Part shown: piece after piece, positions 1-7,735 of the stretch
Position numbering within the stretch: the stretch's first letter is position 1
Layout of the letters: each line of letters starts with the position of its first letter
Source: Bradyrhizobium retamae
GTDB lineage: Bacteria; Pseudomonadota; Alphaproteobacteria; Rhizobiales; Xanthobacteraceae
Reading direction: 5' to 3'
DNA: 64,000 bases
Assembly (NCBI RefSeq): GCF_001440415.1
Contig: NZ_LLYA01000002.1
Location: 1 to 64,000 of the forward strand
The notes under the pieces: model-generated
Databases searched by the model: none
Told to the model about the DNA's origin: nothing
What the model saw: only the letters and a program-made list of their open reading frames with translations
Made by a program: the position numbers and the translations under genes

Positions 1-204
1 GAGGGAGCCCATCCGCCCGCGCGCCCCTGACGAGTCGCGATTCTCCTGCTTGTTTGCAAGCCGCTGGCGCTGTGAGGCAGAGTGAAGTGAGCACGCTCTT
101 CAGGCTCCCTCCCCCCTTGCGGGGGAGGGTTGGGGAGAGGGGTGAGCCGCACGGGCGGTGCTCATTAGGGAGCCCTTCCATTGTGCGCATGATTTTGTTC
201 ATCA
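1..204. other. Intergenic segment with GC-rich hairpin
   Basis: No convincing gene. A nine-base-pair stem (CCCTCCCCC / GGGGGAGGG, 107-129) sits in a sequence of the kind found as a dispersed intergenic element in Bradyrhizobium relatives. It lies downstream of the glycolate-oxidase-type gene and could end its transcript, though no T-run follows. Confidence 0.4.
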
Positions 205-1698
205 CTAAAATCTCGGGATGTCCGGAAACGCCAGTCTGCCGGCGTGAACATGCATGCGGCCGAGTTCGGCGCAGCGATGCAGCGTCGGGAACACTTTTCC
301 GGGGTTGAGCAGGCCCTGCGCGTCGAAAGCGCATTTCAGGCGCTGCTGCTGGTTGAGGTCTACTTCCGAAAACATCTCGCCCATCAAATCGCGCTTCTCG
401 ATGCCGACGCCATGCTCGCCGGTGAGCACGCCGCCGAATTCGACGCAGGCCCGCAGGATGTCGGCGCCGAAGGCTTCCGCCCGCTCGATCTCGCCAGGCT
501 TGTTGGCGTCGTAGAGGATCAAAGGATGCAGATTGCCGTCGCCGGCGTGAAACACATTGGCGACGCGCAGATCGTATTTCTCCGAGAGGTCGCGGATGCG
601 CGCGAGCGCCTTCGGCAGCGCGCCGCGCGGAATCGTGCCGTCCATGCAGAGATAGTCGGGCGATATCCGCCCCACCGCCGGAAACGCCGCCTTGCGGCCG
701 GCCCAGAACAGATTGCGCTCGGCCTCCGACGTCGAAATCTGGCAACTCGTCGAGCCGCAACGTTGCGCGATCGCCTCGACCCGCTTGATCAATTCGTCGA
801 CTTCCACGCCCGGACCATCGAGCTCGATGATCAGAAGCGCCTCGACATCGAGCGGATAGCCGGCGTGAACAAAAGCTTCGGCGGCGTGGATCGCCGGCTT
901 GTCCATCATCTCCATGCCGCCGGGAATGATGCCGGCGCCGATGATGTCAGCGACGCATTCGCCGGCGGCCTCGACCTCGGCGAAGCCGACCATCAGGGCG
1001 CGGGCTGTCTCCGGCTTCTGCAGGATTCGCACCGTGATCTCGGTGATGACGCCGAGAAGGCCCTCCGAGCCGGTGATGATGCCCATCAAATCGTAGCCGG
1101 AATTTTCGGCGGCCTTGCCACCGATGCGCAGGATCTCGCCGGACATCAGCACGATCTCGCAGCCCAGCACGTTGTTGGTGGTCATGCCGTATTTCAGGCA
1201 ATGCACGCCGCCGGAATTCTCCGCGACATTGCCGCCGATCGAGCAGGCGATCTGCGAGGAGGGATCGGGCGCGTAATAGAAACCGGCATGCGCCACCGCC
1301 TGGCTGATGGCGAGATTGGTGACGCCGGGTTCCGTGACCACCACGCGGTTGTCGAAATCGATCTCGCGGATGCGCTTGAACTTGCCCAAGCCCAGCAGCA
1401 CGCCGTCCACGAGCGGCAGCGCGCCGCCTGACAGTGACGTGCCGGAGCCGCGCGGCACCACCTTGATGCCCTGTTCGAAGCAGTATTTGAGAACTCTGGA
1501 TACCTGCTCCGTGGTATCGGGCAGCACCACGACCATCGGCGGCTGCCGGTAGGCGGTGAGACCATCGGACTCATAGGCCAGCATCTCGGCCGCACTGTCG
1601 ATCACCCCCTCGCCGGGCACGATCGTGCGAAGAGCAGCGACGATGGCGTCCCGGCGTTCCAGAACCGCCTGATCGGAAGCCGGCATCATGATGGCCAT
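205..1698 (-). CDS. glcD: FAD-linked oxidase, glycolate oxidase GlcD-type subunit
   Basis: Predicted flavoprotein oxidising a 2-hydroxy acid (glycolate or D-lactate) to the 2-oxo acid. Seen: an N-terminal FAD_binding_4 domain with the phosphate-binding loop PRGSGTSLSGG near residue 82, and a C-terminal FAD-oxidase domain with HAGDGNLHP and GEHGVG. The length of 497 residues matches E. coli GlcD (499). The start at MAIMMPASD is preferred over an in-frame codon 60 nt upstream because it fits the family N-terminus. GlcE and GlcF usually follow GlcD; the 204 nt visible downstream contain neither, so they would lie outside the window or be absent. D-lactate dehydrogenase is the main alternative function. 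Confidence 0.88.
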   Translation of the reverse strand: MAIMMPASDQAVLERRDAIVAALRTIVPGEGVIDSAAEMLAYESDGLTAYRQPPMVVVLPDTTEQVSRVLKYCFEQGIKVVPRGSGTSLSGGALPLVDGVLLGLGKFKRIREIDFDNRVVVTEPGVTNLAISQAVAHAGFYYAPDPSSQIACSIGGNVAENSGGVHCLKYGMTTNNVLGCEIVLMSGEILRIGGKAAENSGYDLMGIITGSEGLLGVITEITVRILQKPETARALMVGFAEVEAAGECVADIIGAGIIPGGMEMMDKPAIHAAEAFVHAGYPLDVEALLIIELDGPGVEVDELIKRVEAIAQRCGSTSCQISTSEAERNLFWAGRKAAFPAVGRISPDYLCMDGTIPRGALPKALARIRDLSEKYDLRVANVFHAGDGNLHPLILYDANKPGEIERAEAFGADILRACVEFGGVLTGEHGVGIEKRDLMGEMFSEVDLNQQQRLKCAFDAQGLLNPGKVFPTLHRCAELGRMHVHAGRLAFPDIPRF

Positions 1699-1923
1699 GC
1701 GAATCCTCCAGGCCCGGCGAATAACGATTTGTGGTGGTAAATCAAGCACATCTGCCAAGGTTTGGGTAGGCTATCCGAAGGTCGGATTGCCACGCTTCAA
1801 TCGATCAGTTCTCTCTGGGACAAGTCGGCAATGGTGAAACCTGTCAAAGTTTCGTGGCTTGTCCAATCCAAGCGGGCCTGCCACAAGAAATCCGCCCCTC
1901 TGGGAAGAAACGAAGAGCACCAC

Positions 1924-2316
1924 ATGAAAATATCGACTTTGAGCGCGCTGGTCGTCGTTACCTCATTGGCCGCGTCATCGGGCGCGCTGGCGCAGGACGT
2001 CGCCGCCGGCAAGACCTCGTTCAACAAATGCCTGGCCTGCCACGCGATCGGCGAGGGCGCCAAGAACAAGGTCGGTCCGGTGCTGAACGGGCTCGATGGC
2101 CGCAAGTCCGGCACCATCGAGGGCTATTCCTATTCGGAAGCCAACAAGAATTCCGGCATCACCTGGGGCAAGGATGTGTTCCTCGAATACATCAAGGATC
2201 CCAGGGCGAAGATTCCCGGCACCAAGATGATCTTCGCCGGCATCAAGAACGAGAAAGAGGCTAACGACCTCTGGGCCTATATCTCCTCGTTCGACAAGGA
2301 CGGGAAGCAGAAGTGA
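1924..2316 (+). CDS. Periplasmic class I cytochrome c (c2/c550-like)
   Basis: Small soluble c-type cytochrome, an electron carrier between the bc1 complex and oxidases or other periplasmic acceptors. Seen: a Sec signal peptide with cleavage after ALAQ (about residue 24), one haem motif CLACH (36-40), and a distal Met ligand in GTKM near residue 102. At 130 residues it fits the cytochrome c550/c2 family. The ATG at 1924 is chosen because it begins the signal peptide; an upstream in-frame start would add 54 non-conserved residues. It is divergent from the glcD gene and followed by an intrinsic terminator, so it is probably monocistronic. Confidence 0.9.
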   Translation: MKISTLSALVVVTSLAASSGALAQDVAAGKTSFNKCLACHAIGEGAKNKVGPVLNGLDGRKSGTIEGYSYSEANKNSGITWGKDVFLEYIKDPRAKIPGTKMIFAGIKNEKEANDLWAYISSFDKDGKQK

Positions 2317-2329
2317 GAGCTGGGCCTCA

Positions 2330-2354
2330 TGCTCGAGTCCATCGAGCACTTTTT
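2330..2354 (+). terminator. Intrinsic terminator of the cytochrome c gene
   Basis: A perfect 7-bp stem TGCTCGA / TCGAGCA with a 5-nt loop is followed by CTTTTT, starting 13 nt after the cytochrome c stop codon. This is a textbook Rho-independent terminator. Confidence 0.75.
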
Positions 2355-2442
2355 GAGCCAGCCTCTGGCGTCATCTCACCCTCCCCTGGAGGGTGAAGGA
2401 TGCGGCCCCTGCTCTGATGACAGAGTTCCAGCACTCGCCTCG

Positions 2443-2736
2443 TCAAGCCAGCGTGTGCACGATCACCGGTCCGGCCGTCGCGGTGGCCGGTCCGGTCAAC
2501 AGCGGCGCCAGGTCGTGTTCGATCCACGCCAGCGCGCGCTTGTTGGATTCCTCGGCGGCCGCAAAGTTGTTGAACAGGCTGATCGCGATCACCGTATCGT
2601 CGGGCGCATAGACCACATAGTAGCCCATGAAGCCCTCGACGCCGCTGATGACGGGAATCGCGCCTTCCTTGATTCTGCGTGTCAGCTCTTCGGCCTTGCC
2701 AGCCTTGGCCTTGCCCTGACGAATGGCGGCGTACAT
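2443..2736 (-). CDS. Small ABM-like (dimeric alpha-beta barrel) protein
   Basis: A 97-residue protein with the look of an antibiotic-biosynthesis-monooxygenase/EthD-like ferredoxin-fold domain: YAAIRQGKAKAGKAEEL at the start, a central GFMGYYVVYAPDD strand pair and an SLFNNFAAAEESN helix. Such small dimers bind hydrophobic or oxidisable ligands. Many have no known substrate, and no catalytic residue can be assigned here. It stands alone between convergent and divergent neighbours. The fold assignment is from pattern only. Confidence 0.7.
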   Translation of the reverse strand: MYAAIRQGKAKAGKAEELTRRIKEGAIPVISGVEGFMGYYVVYAPDDTVIAISLFNNFAAAEESNKRALAWIEHDLAPLLTGPATATAGPVIVHTLA

Positions 2737-2916
2737 GGGGCTCTCCCTCGAAGGTAAGCTGCCCGATATCGCGACTCCTTAAGCTTCATCCCCGGCGGGA
2801 CGAGCAGCGGAATCCCGCGCGCACCGATCGTATCGCATACGGAGCCGTCAGGCCACGGTGTCCACGTCGTGCTGGGTCGCGCGAGAACGTCGACAGGATC
2901 CGACCTCTCGCACGCT

Positions 2917-3906
2917 TCAGTCGGCCGCTGCCGTAGCATTCGGTGCTATCCCCCCGATCATCGCCTCGATTTCGGCGATGACGAGATCGGGAACCGCATT
3001 CTGAATCATGTGACCGACGCCCGGCAGCACGATCAATTTCGCGTTCTGGGTGGCCGCCGCGAACGGCCGTGAGTGGATGTTGGTCGACACCGTCTTGTCG
3101 GCGTCGCCGGTGATGATGGTGACGAGGGCCTTGATCTCGCCGTAGCGCGGCGCCTGCTCGGCCACCGCCGCTTTCAGCGTCACCAGATCGCGCGCATTGG
3201 CAATGAATTCGCGCGGCCGCAGCAACAGCGGCGTGGCGGTGTTCTTGACAAAACCGTCCGGCATGGTCTGCGGCAGGAACACGCCCCGCGCGCCCGAATC
3301 CGCCAGCAGCATTCCGAGCGGCAGCGTGATGGTGTAGGCGAACAGCGGGCCGACCACCGGCGTGGCGATCAGTTTGTTGTAGCGCCCGACGCCGCCGGGC
3401 CAAGGATAGGCCACCGGCGCGAGCATCACCAGACCGGCGACGGCCTGCGGGTAGTCCAGCGCGATACGCGTCCCCAACGCGCCGGCCCAGGAATGAACCA
3501 CGAAGATCGCCTGGCCGACGCCGAGCTTGGTCAGCGCCTCCTCGATCATGCGGGCCTGAATTTCGGGCGTGGAGTCCTGAAGGCGCGCGCGGGTGCTCCA
3601 GCCATGCCCGGGACGGTCGATCAGGATCACGCGGTGCTTTCCCGCAAGCCGCTCCCCGACCGGCTGCCGCATCACTTCCAGATTGGAACTGGCGCCGTGG
3701 AGCATCACGACCGGCGGCCCCGCCGCATCGCGCGGACCGATATCGAGGATATGCAGGGCTCCGCCCGCCACCTCGACCATCCGGCCCTGGGCCGGATGGG
3801 CCCGTTCGCTGAGAAAAACGCCGGCTTGCGTGGCCAGCGCCAGCACCGCCAGCGCAGCCACCAGAATCACCACCACCATCGAGAGTTTCCGGCTGATTTT
3901 CTGCAC
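2917..3906 (-). CDS. Membrane-anchored alpha/beta hydrolase
   Basis: Alpha/beta-hydrolase-fold enzyme, substrate unknown. Seen: an N-terminal hydrophobic segment (about residues 9-30) that should anchor or export it; the oxyanion-hole motif MLHGASSN near 68-75; nucleophile elbow VVHSWAG with Ser139; an acid candidate in ITGDADK; and a catalytic His in PGVGHM near the C-terminus. The triad looks complete. Length 329 residues. It resembles epoxide hydrolase/haloperoxidase-like lipases. No operon partner is evident; upstream is a long regulatory-looking gap. Confidence 0.82.
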   Translation of the reverse strand: MQKISRKLSMVVVILVAALAVLALATQAGVFLSERAHPAQGRMVEVAGGALHILDIGPRDAAGPPVVMLHGASSNLEVMRQPVGERLAGKHRVILIDRPGHGWSTRARLQDSTPEIQARMIEEALTKLGVGQAIFVVHSWAGALGTRIALDYPQAVAGLVMLAPVAYPWPGGVGRYNKLIATPVVGPLFAYTITLPLGMLLADSGARGVFLPQTMPDGFVKNTATPLLLRPREFIANARDLVTLKAAVAEQAPRYGEIKALVTIITGDADKTVSTNIHSRPFAAATQNAKLIVLPGVGHMIQNAVPDLVIAEIEAMIGGIAPNATAAAD

Positions 3907-4004
3907 CAGCGAGCTACGGCCCGGACCGGCGCGGGTTACGGAGACTGTCCACAGGGGGCCGAACCTGTGGATAGCGGGGTCATACTGACGTCATCAGCAA
4001 GTTT

Positions 4005-4077
4005 GTACAGTGTCGTTGCCACTTTTGCCATGTGTGCGCGTGCCTGATTGGGGGGTAGCCAGGCGCTTGCACTGTAC
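4005..4077. promoter_or_regulatory. Widely spaced inverted repeat upstream of a small gene
   Basis: GTACAGTG (4005-4012) and its exact complement CACTGTAC (4070-4077) lie 65 bp apart centre to centre, about six helical turns, just upstream of the 57-residue gene at 4143. This could be a pair of operator half-sites joined by looping. No cognate regulator is known. Confidence 0.35.
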
Positions 4078-4142
4078 CCGACATCCACAGGAACAGTGAC
4101 GCTCACTACAAATTGTTCCAGCGTATCATCGGAGGACTACCC

Positions 4143-4316
4143 ATGATTTCCGACGAAGCCGCCATCGATCAGATCGTAGCGAGTTGCAATGGCGACATCC
4201 GCGGCGCACTCAAGGCGCTGCTGCGGGTCAATGAGCAGCTTGAGACGGAGTTGGCGCAAATCTACGCGGCGGTAGGCCTCGACGGTCTGGCGCGCGGCAG
4301 CAACGCCGTACACTAG
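4143..4316 (+). CDS. Small conserved-looking protein of unknown function
   Basis: A 57-residue acidic, mostly helical protein with no signal peptide or metal motif. Seen: ATCGGAGGACT provides a good ribosome-binding site about 7 nt before this ATG, which decides the start over an in-frame ATG 30 nt upstream. The sequence GDIRGALKALLRVNEQLETEL reads as amphipathic helix. I recognise it only as the type of short orphan protein seen in Bradyrhizobium relatives; function unknown. Confidence 0.6.
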   Translation: MISDEAAIDQIVASCNGDIRGALKALLRVNEQLETELAQIYAAVGLDGLARGSNAVH

Positions 4317-4389
4317 GTCCTTGTGAGCCGACGCTTTTCCAGAGACGCAAACGGCTCAAGAGCGCTCTAGTTGGTGCTCGTTTTCCGCG

Positions 4390-4530
4390 TCTCTGCGGGC
4401 GGCTCGTCCACCGCCGGGTATTGGCTGATGGGTCGAACGGGCCAGCTTGGCGTCGTTGAGCGACTTGTAAGGTCCGGTGCCCAATCAGATGTTTCCGCCG
4501 ACCTGGGCATCGACGACGGGATTGCATCGC
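4390..4530 (-). pseudogene. Possible remnant of a small gene with an in-frame stop
   Basis: The 334-nt gap between 4317 and 4651 has no intact gene. On the minus strand one frame reads protein-like (VVDAQVGGNI, stop TGA at 4485-4487, then LGTGPYKSLNDAKLARS). This suggests a small gene interrupted by a nonsense codon. The rest of the gap shows nothing recognisable. Confidence 0.28.
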
Positions 4531-4651
4531 GCTGCTAGCAACTGTGATTTCATCGCTCGCTGTGTCACGCAGTCAGCCATAAGAGCGCGCACGCGGCGCG
4601 ACGTTCCTGCCTGATGCAAGTCGCGGGAAATCAGGGTTAAACCGCGAAAGT

Positions 4652-5308
4652 TCAGATATCGCGGCCTTCGACCTTTTCGGTCAGCGTCTTAACCAGGTCC
4701 GGCACCTTCTCGAGATGCGGATTGACGGCCAGCGCCTTGCGGAACGCTTCCAGCGCGCGCTTTTCGTCGCCGATCTCCTGCATGATCATGCCGAGCCCGG
4801 CCAGCGCGCCGAAATGCCGGGGCTCGCGGATCAGCACCTGCCGGATGTCCTCGAGCGAACGGGTGTAGTCGTTCTTCAGGTAATACAGCGTGGCGCGACG
4901 ATTCCATGCCTCGACGTAGTCGGGACGCAGCTTGACGAGAGAATCCAGCAGTTTTAGCGCGACGTCGACCTTCTGTGCATCCATCGCGGCCTTGGCGCGC
5001 AGCATCAACAGCGCAGCCGTGTCGCTCGGCGTCTGCATCCATTGCGCCCAGATCCGCGCCTCGACGTGTTTGGCGCTCGCTTCATCGGGGGCAGCTTTCA
5101 GGGCGCCGAACAGGAAGTCCAGCCCGCGGGTGCGATCCGCACCAACCTTCGGAAGCTTGCTTGGCGCTTCCGGTAATCTTTTCTCGGATTTCGGTGGAGG
5201 AATGACCCTGGGGTCGTTCTGGGCAAACGCAGCAGCCGGCACGGCCGTCATGACAGCGGCGAGGACCACGATCCGGCAGTTACGGGCACCCGGGAATCTC
5301 AAAGCCAT
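4652..5308 (-). CDS. Exported tetratricopeptide-repeat protein
   Basis: A 218-residue protein with an N-terminal signal peptide ending near AAAFAQ (residues 1-29). About three TPR units follow: TAALLMLRAKAAMDAQ, YVEAWNRRATLYYLKNDYTR and HFGALAGLGMIMQEIGDEKR. TPR domains mediate protein-protein contacts, so a periplasmic adaptor role is likely. It carries no catalytic domain. It lies upstream of and on the same strand as rpmJ, but the gap holds a terminator-like hairpin, so the two are probably separate units. Similar periplasmic TPR proteins are widespread in Rhizobiales and mostly uncharacterised. Confidence 0.8.
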   Translation of the reverse strand: MALRFPGARNCRIVVLAAVMTAVPAAAFAQNDPRVIPPPKSEKRLPEAPSKLPKVGADRTRGLDFLFGALKAAPDEASAKHVEARIWAQWMQTPSDTAALLMLRAKAAMDAQKVDVALKLLDSLVKLRPDYVEAWNRRATLYYLKNDYTRSLEDIRQVLIREPRHFGALAGLGMIMQEIGDEKRALEAFRKALAVNPHLEKVPDLVKTLTEKVEGRDI

Positions 5309-5373
5309 GGGGCAAGTCTAGACGCGTAAAATCGCGCCGCAAAGCAGCAGATCGTCAAAGACCTGTGAAGCGA

Positions 5374-5399
5374 AGAAAAAAAGCCGGCTCAGCGCCAGG
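5374..5399 (-). terminator. Intrinsic terminator of rpmJ
   Basis: Directly after the rpmJ stop the transcript can fold CTGGC / GCCGG around a GCTGA loop (one G-U pair), followed by CTTTTTTT. Confidence 0.6.
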
Positions 5400-5400
5400 A

Positions 5401-5526
5401 TTAACCTTGGCGGGCCTTGAAGCGGCGCTGCACCTTGTTGATCACGTAGACCCGGCCCTTGCGGCGGACCAGACGGTTGTTGCGGTGGCGACCGCGCAGC
5501 GATTTCAAGGAGTTACGGACCTTCAT
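5401..5526 (-). CDS. rpmJ: 50S ribosomal protein L36
   Basis: A 41-residue basic protein beginning [10 protein letters not shown] with the L36 core [13 protein letters not shown]. This is the C-minus, zinc-free form: the CXXC...C..H zinc ligands of the C-plus paralogue are absent. L36 is the smallest large-subunit protein and contacts 23S rRNA. In many Alphaproteobacteria it sits alone, away from the S10/spc operons, as here. A terminator follows immediately. Confidence 0.95.
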   Translation of the reverse strand: MKVRNSLKSLRGRHRNNRLVRRKGRVYVINKVQRRFKARQG

Positions 5527-5618
5527 GGGACAATCCTGATGCTTTGAAAGGCCGTGTTGGAGGCCCGAACCTGAGCTACCCGAAAGTGGCAAAATGGGAT
5601 TAATCCCGAAAAGCGGCC

Positions 5619-5640
5619 AACCGCCCGGGACGGGGCGGTT
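5619..5640. terminator. Symmetric GC hairpin between hydratase and L36 genes
   Basis: AACCGCCC / GGGCGGTT, a perfect 8-bp stem with a 6-nt loop, lies in the 253-nt gap downstream of the MaoC-type gene and upstream of rpmJ. There is no T-run, so termination is only suggested. It may belong to rpmJ's leader instead. Confidence 0.35.
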
Positions 5641-5779
5641 TCTAGGGCAAGGTGACACCGGATGTCAATGCGGAAGGGCCGTTTTCGGGGCCATCTGTCC
5701 CGTTCCGGACCTAGCGCGGGCAGATGCCCGGCATTCCGACCAGTACCGAATCGCTGGCCTCCGGAAGAACTCTGCGGAA

Positions 5780-6229
5780 TCACTGGCAGAACAGGTCGCG
5801 CGGGAACTCGACCAGAGCCTCGCCGGTCGCGACCTTTTCACCCGTCTGGTTCCTCACCATCACGTCGATCATCACCCAACGGGATTTTTCGGTCACCTGC
5901 TTGGCCTTGATGATTCCCGTAGGCTGGATGGTATCGCCCGGCCTGACCGGCTTGACCCATCGCGTCTCCAGCCGGCGGTGGATCGCGCCTGCAGGATAGG
6001 CCCAGTCAGTGATCATGCGCGAGATCAGGCCAAAATTGTTCATGCCGTGCATGATGATGCCGCCGAAATTGGTCTTGCCGAAACTGCCCTTCATGTACTC
6101 GTCGTCGAGATGCAGCGGGTTGTAGTCGAGCGAGGCGTCGCAAAACAGTCGGATGGATTCGCGGCTAACCGCGAAGGTGGGGCCGTCGATGGCATCGCCG
6201 GCTCTGAGCTTTTCGAACGTCGTGGTCAT
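5780..6229 (-). CDS. MaoC-type hydratase/dehydratase
   Basis: Hot-dog-fold enoyl-CoA hydratase-like protein of about 149 residues. Seen: the active-site signature DYNPLHLDDEY (D-x-N-P-x-H, the catalytic Asp/His pair of R-hydratases) and the glycine-rich FGGIIMHGMNN. The start at MTTTFEKL is chosen because GGGGAGG lies 6 nt upstream; an earlier ATG at 6247 overlaps the stop of the upstream gene as ATGA. It is cotranscribed with the second hydratase-type subunit. Likely acts on a CoA thioester in a degradation pathway with the divergent amidohydrolase; substrate unknown. Confidence 0.85.
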   Translation of the reverse strand: MTTTFEKLRAGDAIDGPTFAVSRESIRLFCDASLDYNPLHLDDEYMKGSFGKTNFGGIIMHGMNNFGLISRMITDWAYPAGAIHRRLETRWVKPVRPGDTIQPTGIIKAKQVTEKSRWVMIDVMVRNQTGEKVATGEALVEFPRDLFCQ

Positions 6230-6243
6230 GGCAACCTCCCCGC

Positions 6244-6720
6244 TCATATCGGCCGAATCGTCCAGCCACGGCCGGAACAGATTACGTCGCCCTTCTGATT
6301 AAAGAAGACGTTGTCGTGCACCACGAACAGCCGCTCGCGCTTGATGAACTTGTCAAGCGCGCGGGCCTGCAAGGTGATGACGTCGCCCGGCCGCGCCGGA
6401 ATGTTGTAGCTCCAGGACTGCCCGGCATTGACGGTGCCGGGCGAGCGCATCCAGTCATCCGCCGGCGTGCATGAGAACATCAGGAGGATGTGGATCGAGG
6501 GCGGCGCGATCAGCCCGCCATAGCGCGTGGTCTTCGCATAGGCCTCGTCGAAATAGATCGGATGAGTTTCGCCGACCGATTTGCAGTACAGCTCGATCGC
6601 CTCTCTGGTGAGCGTGTAGGGGATGGTCTTGCGCGGCTCGCCGGGAACGATGTCGTCCCAGACCTTTCTCAAGTTGGCGTCTTTCCAGAAATCGGTCTCG
6701 AAGGCCTGCGTTTGGGCCAT
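6244..6720 (-). CDS. MaoC-like N-terminal-type hydratase partner subunit
   Basis: A 158-residue hot-dog protein of the FAS1-dehydratase/MaoC_dehydrat_N type. Seen: GETHPIYFDEAYAKTTRYGG in place of the usual D-x-N-P-x-H active site, so the catalytic Asp/His pair is not in canonical form. It lies directly ahead of a second MaoC gene that has a complete motif, with only a few nucleotides between them. The likely reading is a split two-subunit hydratase in which this chain supplies substrate binding. GGGAGCG upstream is a good ribosome-binding site. Confidence 0.8.
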   Translation of the reverse strand: MAQTQAFETDFWKDANLRKVWDDIVPGEPRKTIPYTLTREAIELYCKSVGETHPIYFDEAYAKTTRYGGLIAPPSIHILLMFSCTPADDWMRSPGTVNAGQSWSYNIPARPGDVITLQARALDKFIKRERLFVVHDNVFFNQKGDVICSGRGWTIRPI

Positions 6721-6826
6721 GCCGCGCTCCCTTATTTTCCGTCTTTTGTTTCTGCCGCCTTGCGGAATTCGTTATATAGTATAATCAATTTTCCAGACCC
6801 AAAAATCAAGCCGGTGGGAACCCAGG

Positions 6827-7711
6827 ATGACCAAGCTCAAGCTGCCCGATATCGAGAAAGTCGTCGCGATCGACATCCACACCCATGCGGAAGAACCCTG
6901 CGGGTTGCATGGCGACGACGGCTATGACGATTTTCAGGAGCGCATGGCCGAATACTTCAAATCGCCGCACAAGCATCCGCCGACCGTGCCAGAGACTGCG
7001 GCCTATTACCGCTCGAAGAACATCGCAGCCGTGATCTTCCCGGTCGATGCCGAGCGCGAGACCGGTTTTCGCCGCTACAACAATTACGAGATGCTGGAGG
7101 TCGCCTCCGACCATCTCGACGTTTTGATCCCGTTCGTCTCGATCGATCCGCACAAGGGCAAGTTAGGCGTGCGCGAGGCGCGCAAGCTGATCGAGGAATA
7201 CGGCGTCCGCGGCTTCAAATTCCATCCGACCATGCAAGGTTTTTACGCCAACGATCGCATGGCGTATCCGCTCTATGAAGCGATCAACGACGGCGGCGCG
7301 ATCGCATTGTTTCACACCGGGCAGACCGGCGTAGGTTCCGGCATGCCCGGCGGCATGGGGATGCGCCTAAAATATTCCAACCCGATGTACATGGACGATG
7401 TCGCGGCTGACTTCCCCGACCTCAAGATCATCCTGGCGCACCCCTCCTTCCCCTGGCAGGAAGAGGCGCTGTCGGTCGCGACCCACAAGCCGAACGTCTA
7501 TATCGACCTCTCCGGCTGGTCGCCGAAATATTTCCCGCCGATCCTGGTGCGCTACATCAACTCCATTTTGCAAGACAAGATGCTGTTCGGCTCGGACTGG
7601 CCGGTGATCACGCCGGACCGCTGGCTGGCGGATTTCGCCAAGCTCGAGATCCGCGAGGAGATCAGGCCGAAGGTGATGAAAGCCAACGCAAGGAAGATTT
7701 TGGGTATATAA
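6827..7711 (+). CDS. Amidohydrolase family 2 (ACMSD-like) metalloenzyme
   Basis: TIM-barrel metal-dependent hydrolase or decarboxylase of 294 residues. Seen: metal-binding DIHTHAEEP near residue 20, FKFHPTMQGF, ALFHTGQTG, ILAHPSFPW and the terminal FGSDWPV carrying the metal-binding Asp. All five expected positions are present. The family includes ACMSD and gamma-resorcylate decarboxylases as well as lactonases. It is divergently transcribed from the two MaoC-type genes; the shared 106-nt spacer holds an AT-rich TATAAT-like box (6780-6785). A joint aromatic or side-chain degradation role is inferred. Confidence 0.85.
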   Translation: MTKLKLPDIEKVVAIDIHTHAEEPCGLHGDDGYDDFQERMAEYFKSPHKHPPTVPETAAYYRSKNIAAVIFPVDAERETGFRRYNNYEMLEVASDHLDVLIPFVSIDPHKGKLGVREARKLIEEYGVRGFKFHPTMQGFYANDRMAYPLYEAINDGGAIALFHTGQTGVGSGMPGGMGMRLKYSNPMYMDDVAADFPDLKIILAHPSFPWQEEALSVATHKPNVYIDLSGWSPKYFPPILVRYINSILQDKMLFGSDWPVITPDRWLADFAKLEIREEIRPKVMKANARKILGI

Positions 7712-7735
7712 TCTAAGGCCATCATCGGCGAAACG

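Noticed and set aside
244..1431. A 395-codon open frame opposite glcD
   Set aside because: Antisense shadow of a conserved FAD enzyme; no motifs.
6760..6785. Sigma-70 promoter TTGCGG/TATAAT before the amidohydrolase
   Set aside because: The spacing is only 14 bp, too short for a normal promoter; only the AT-rich box is noted.
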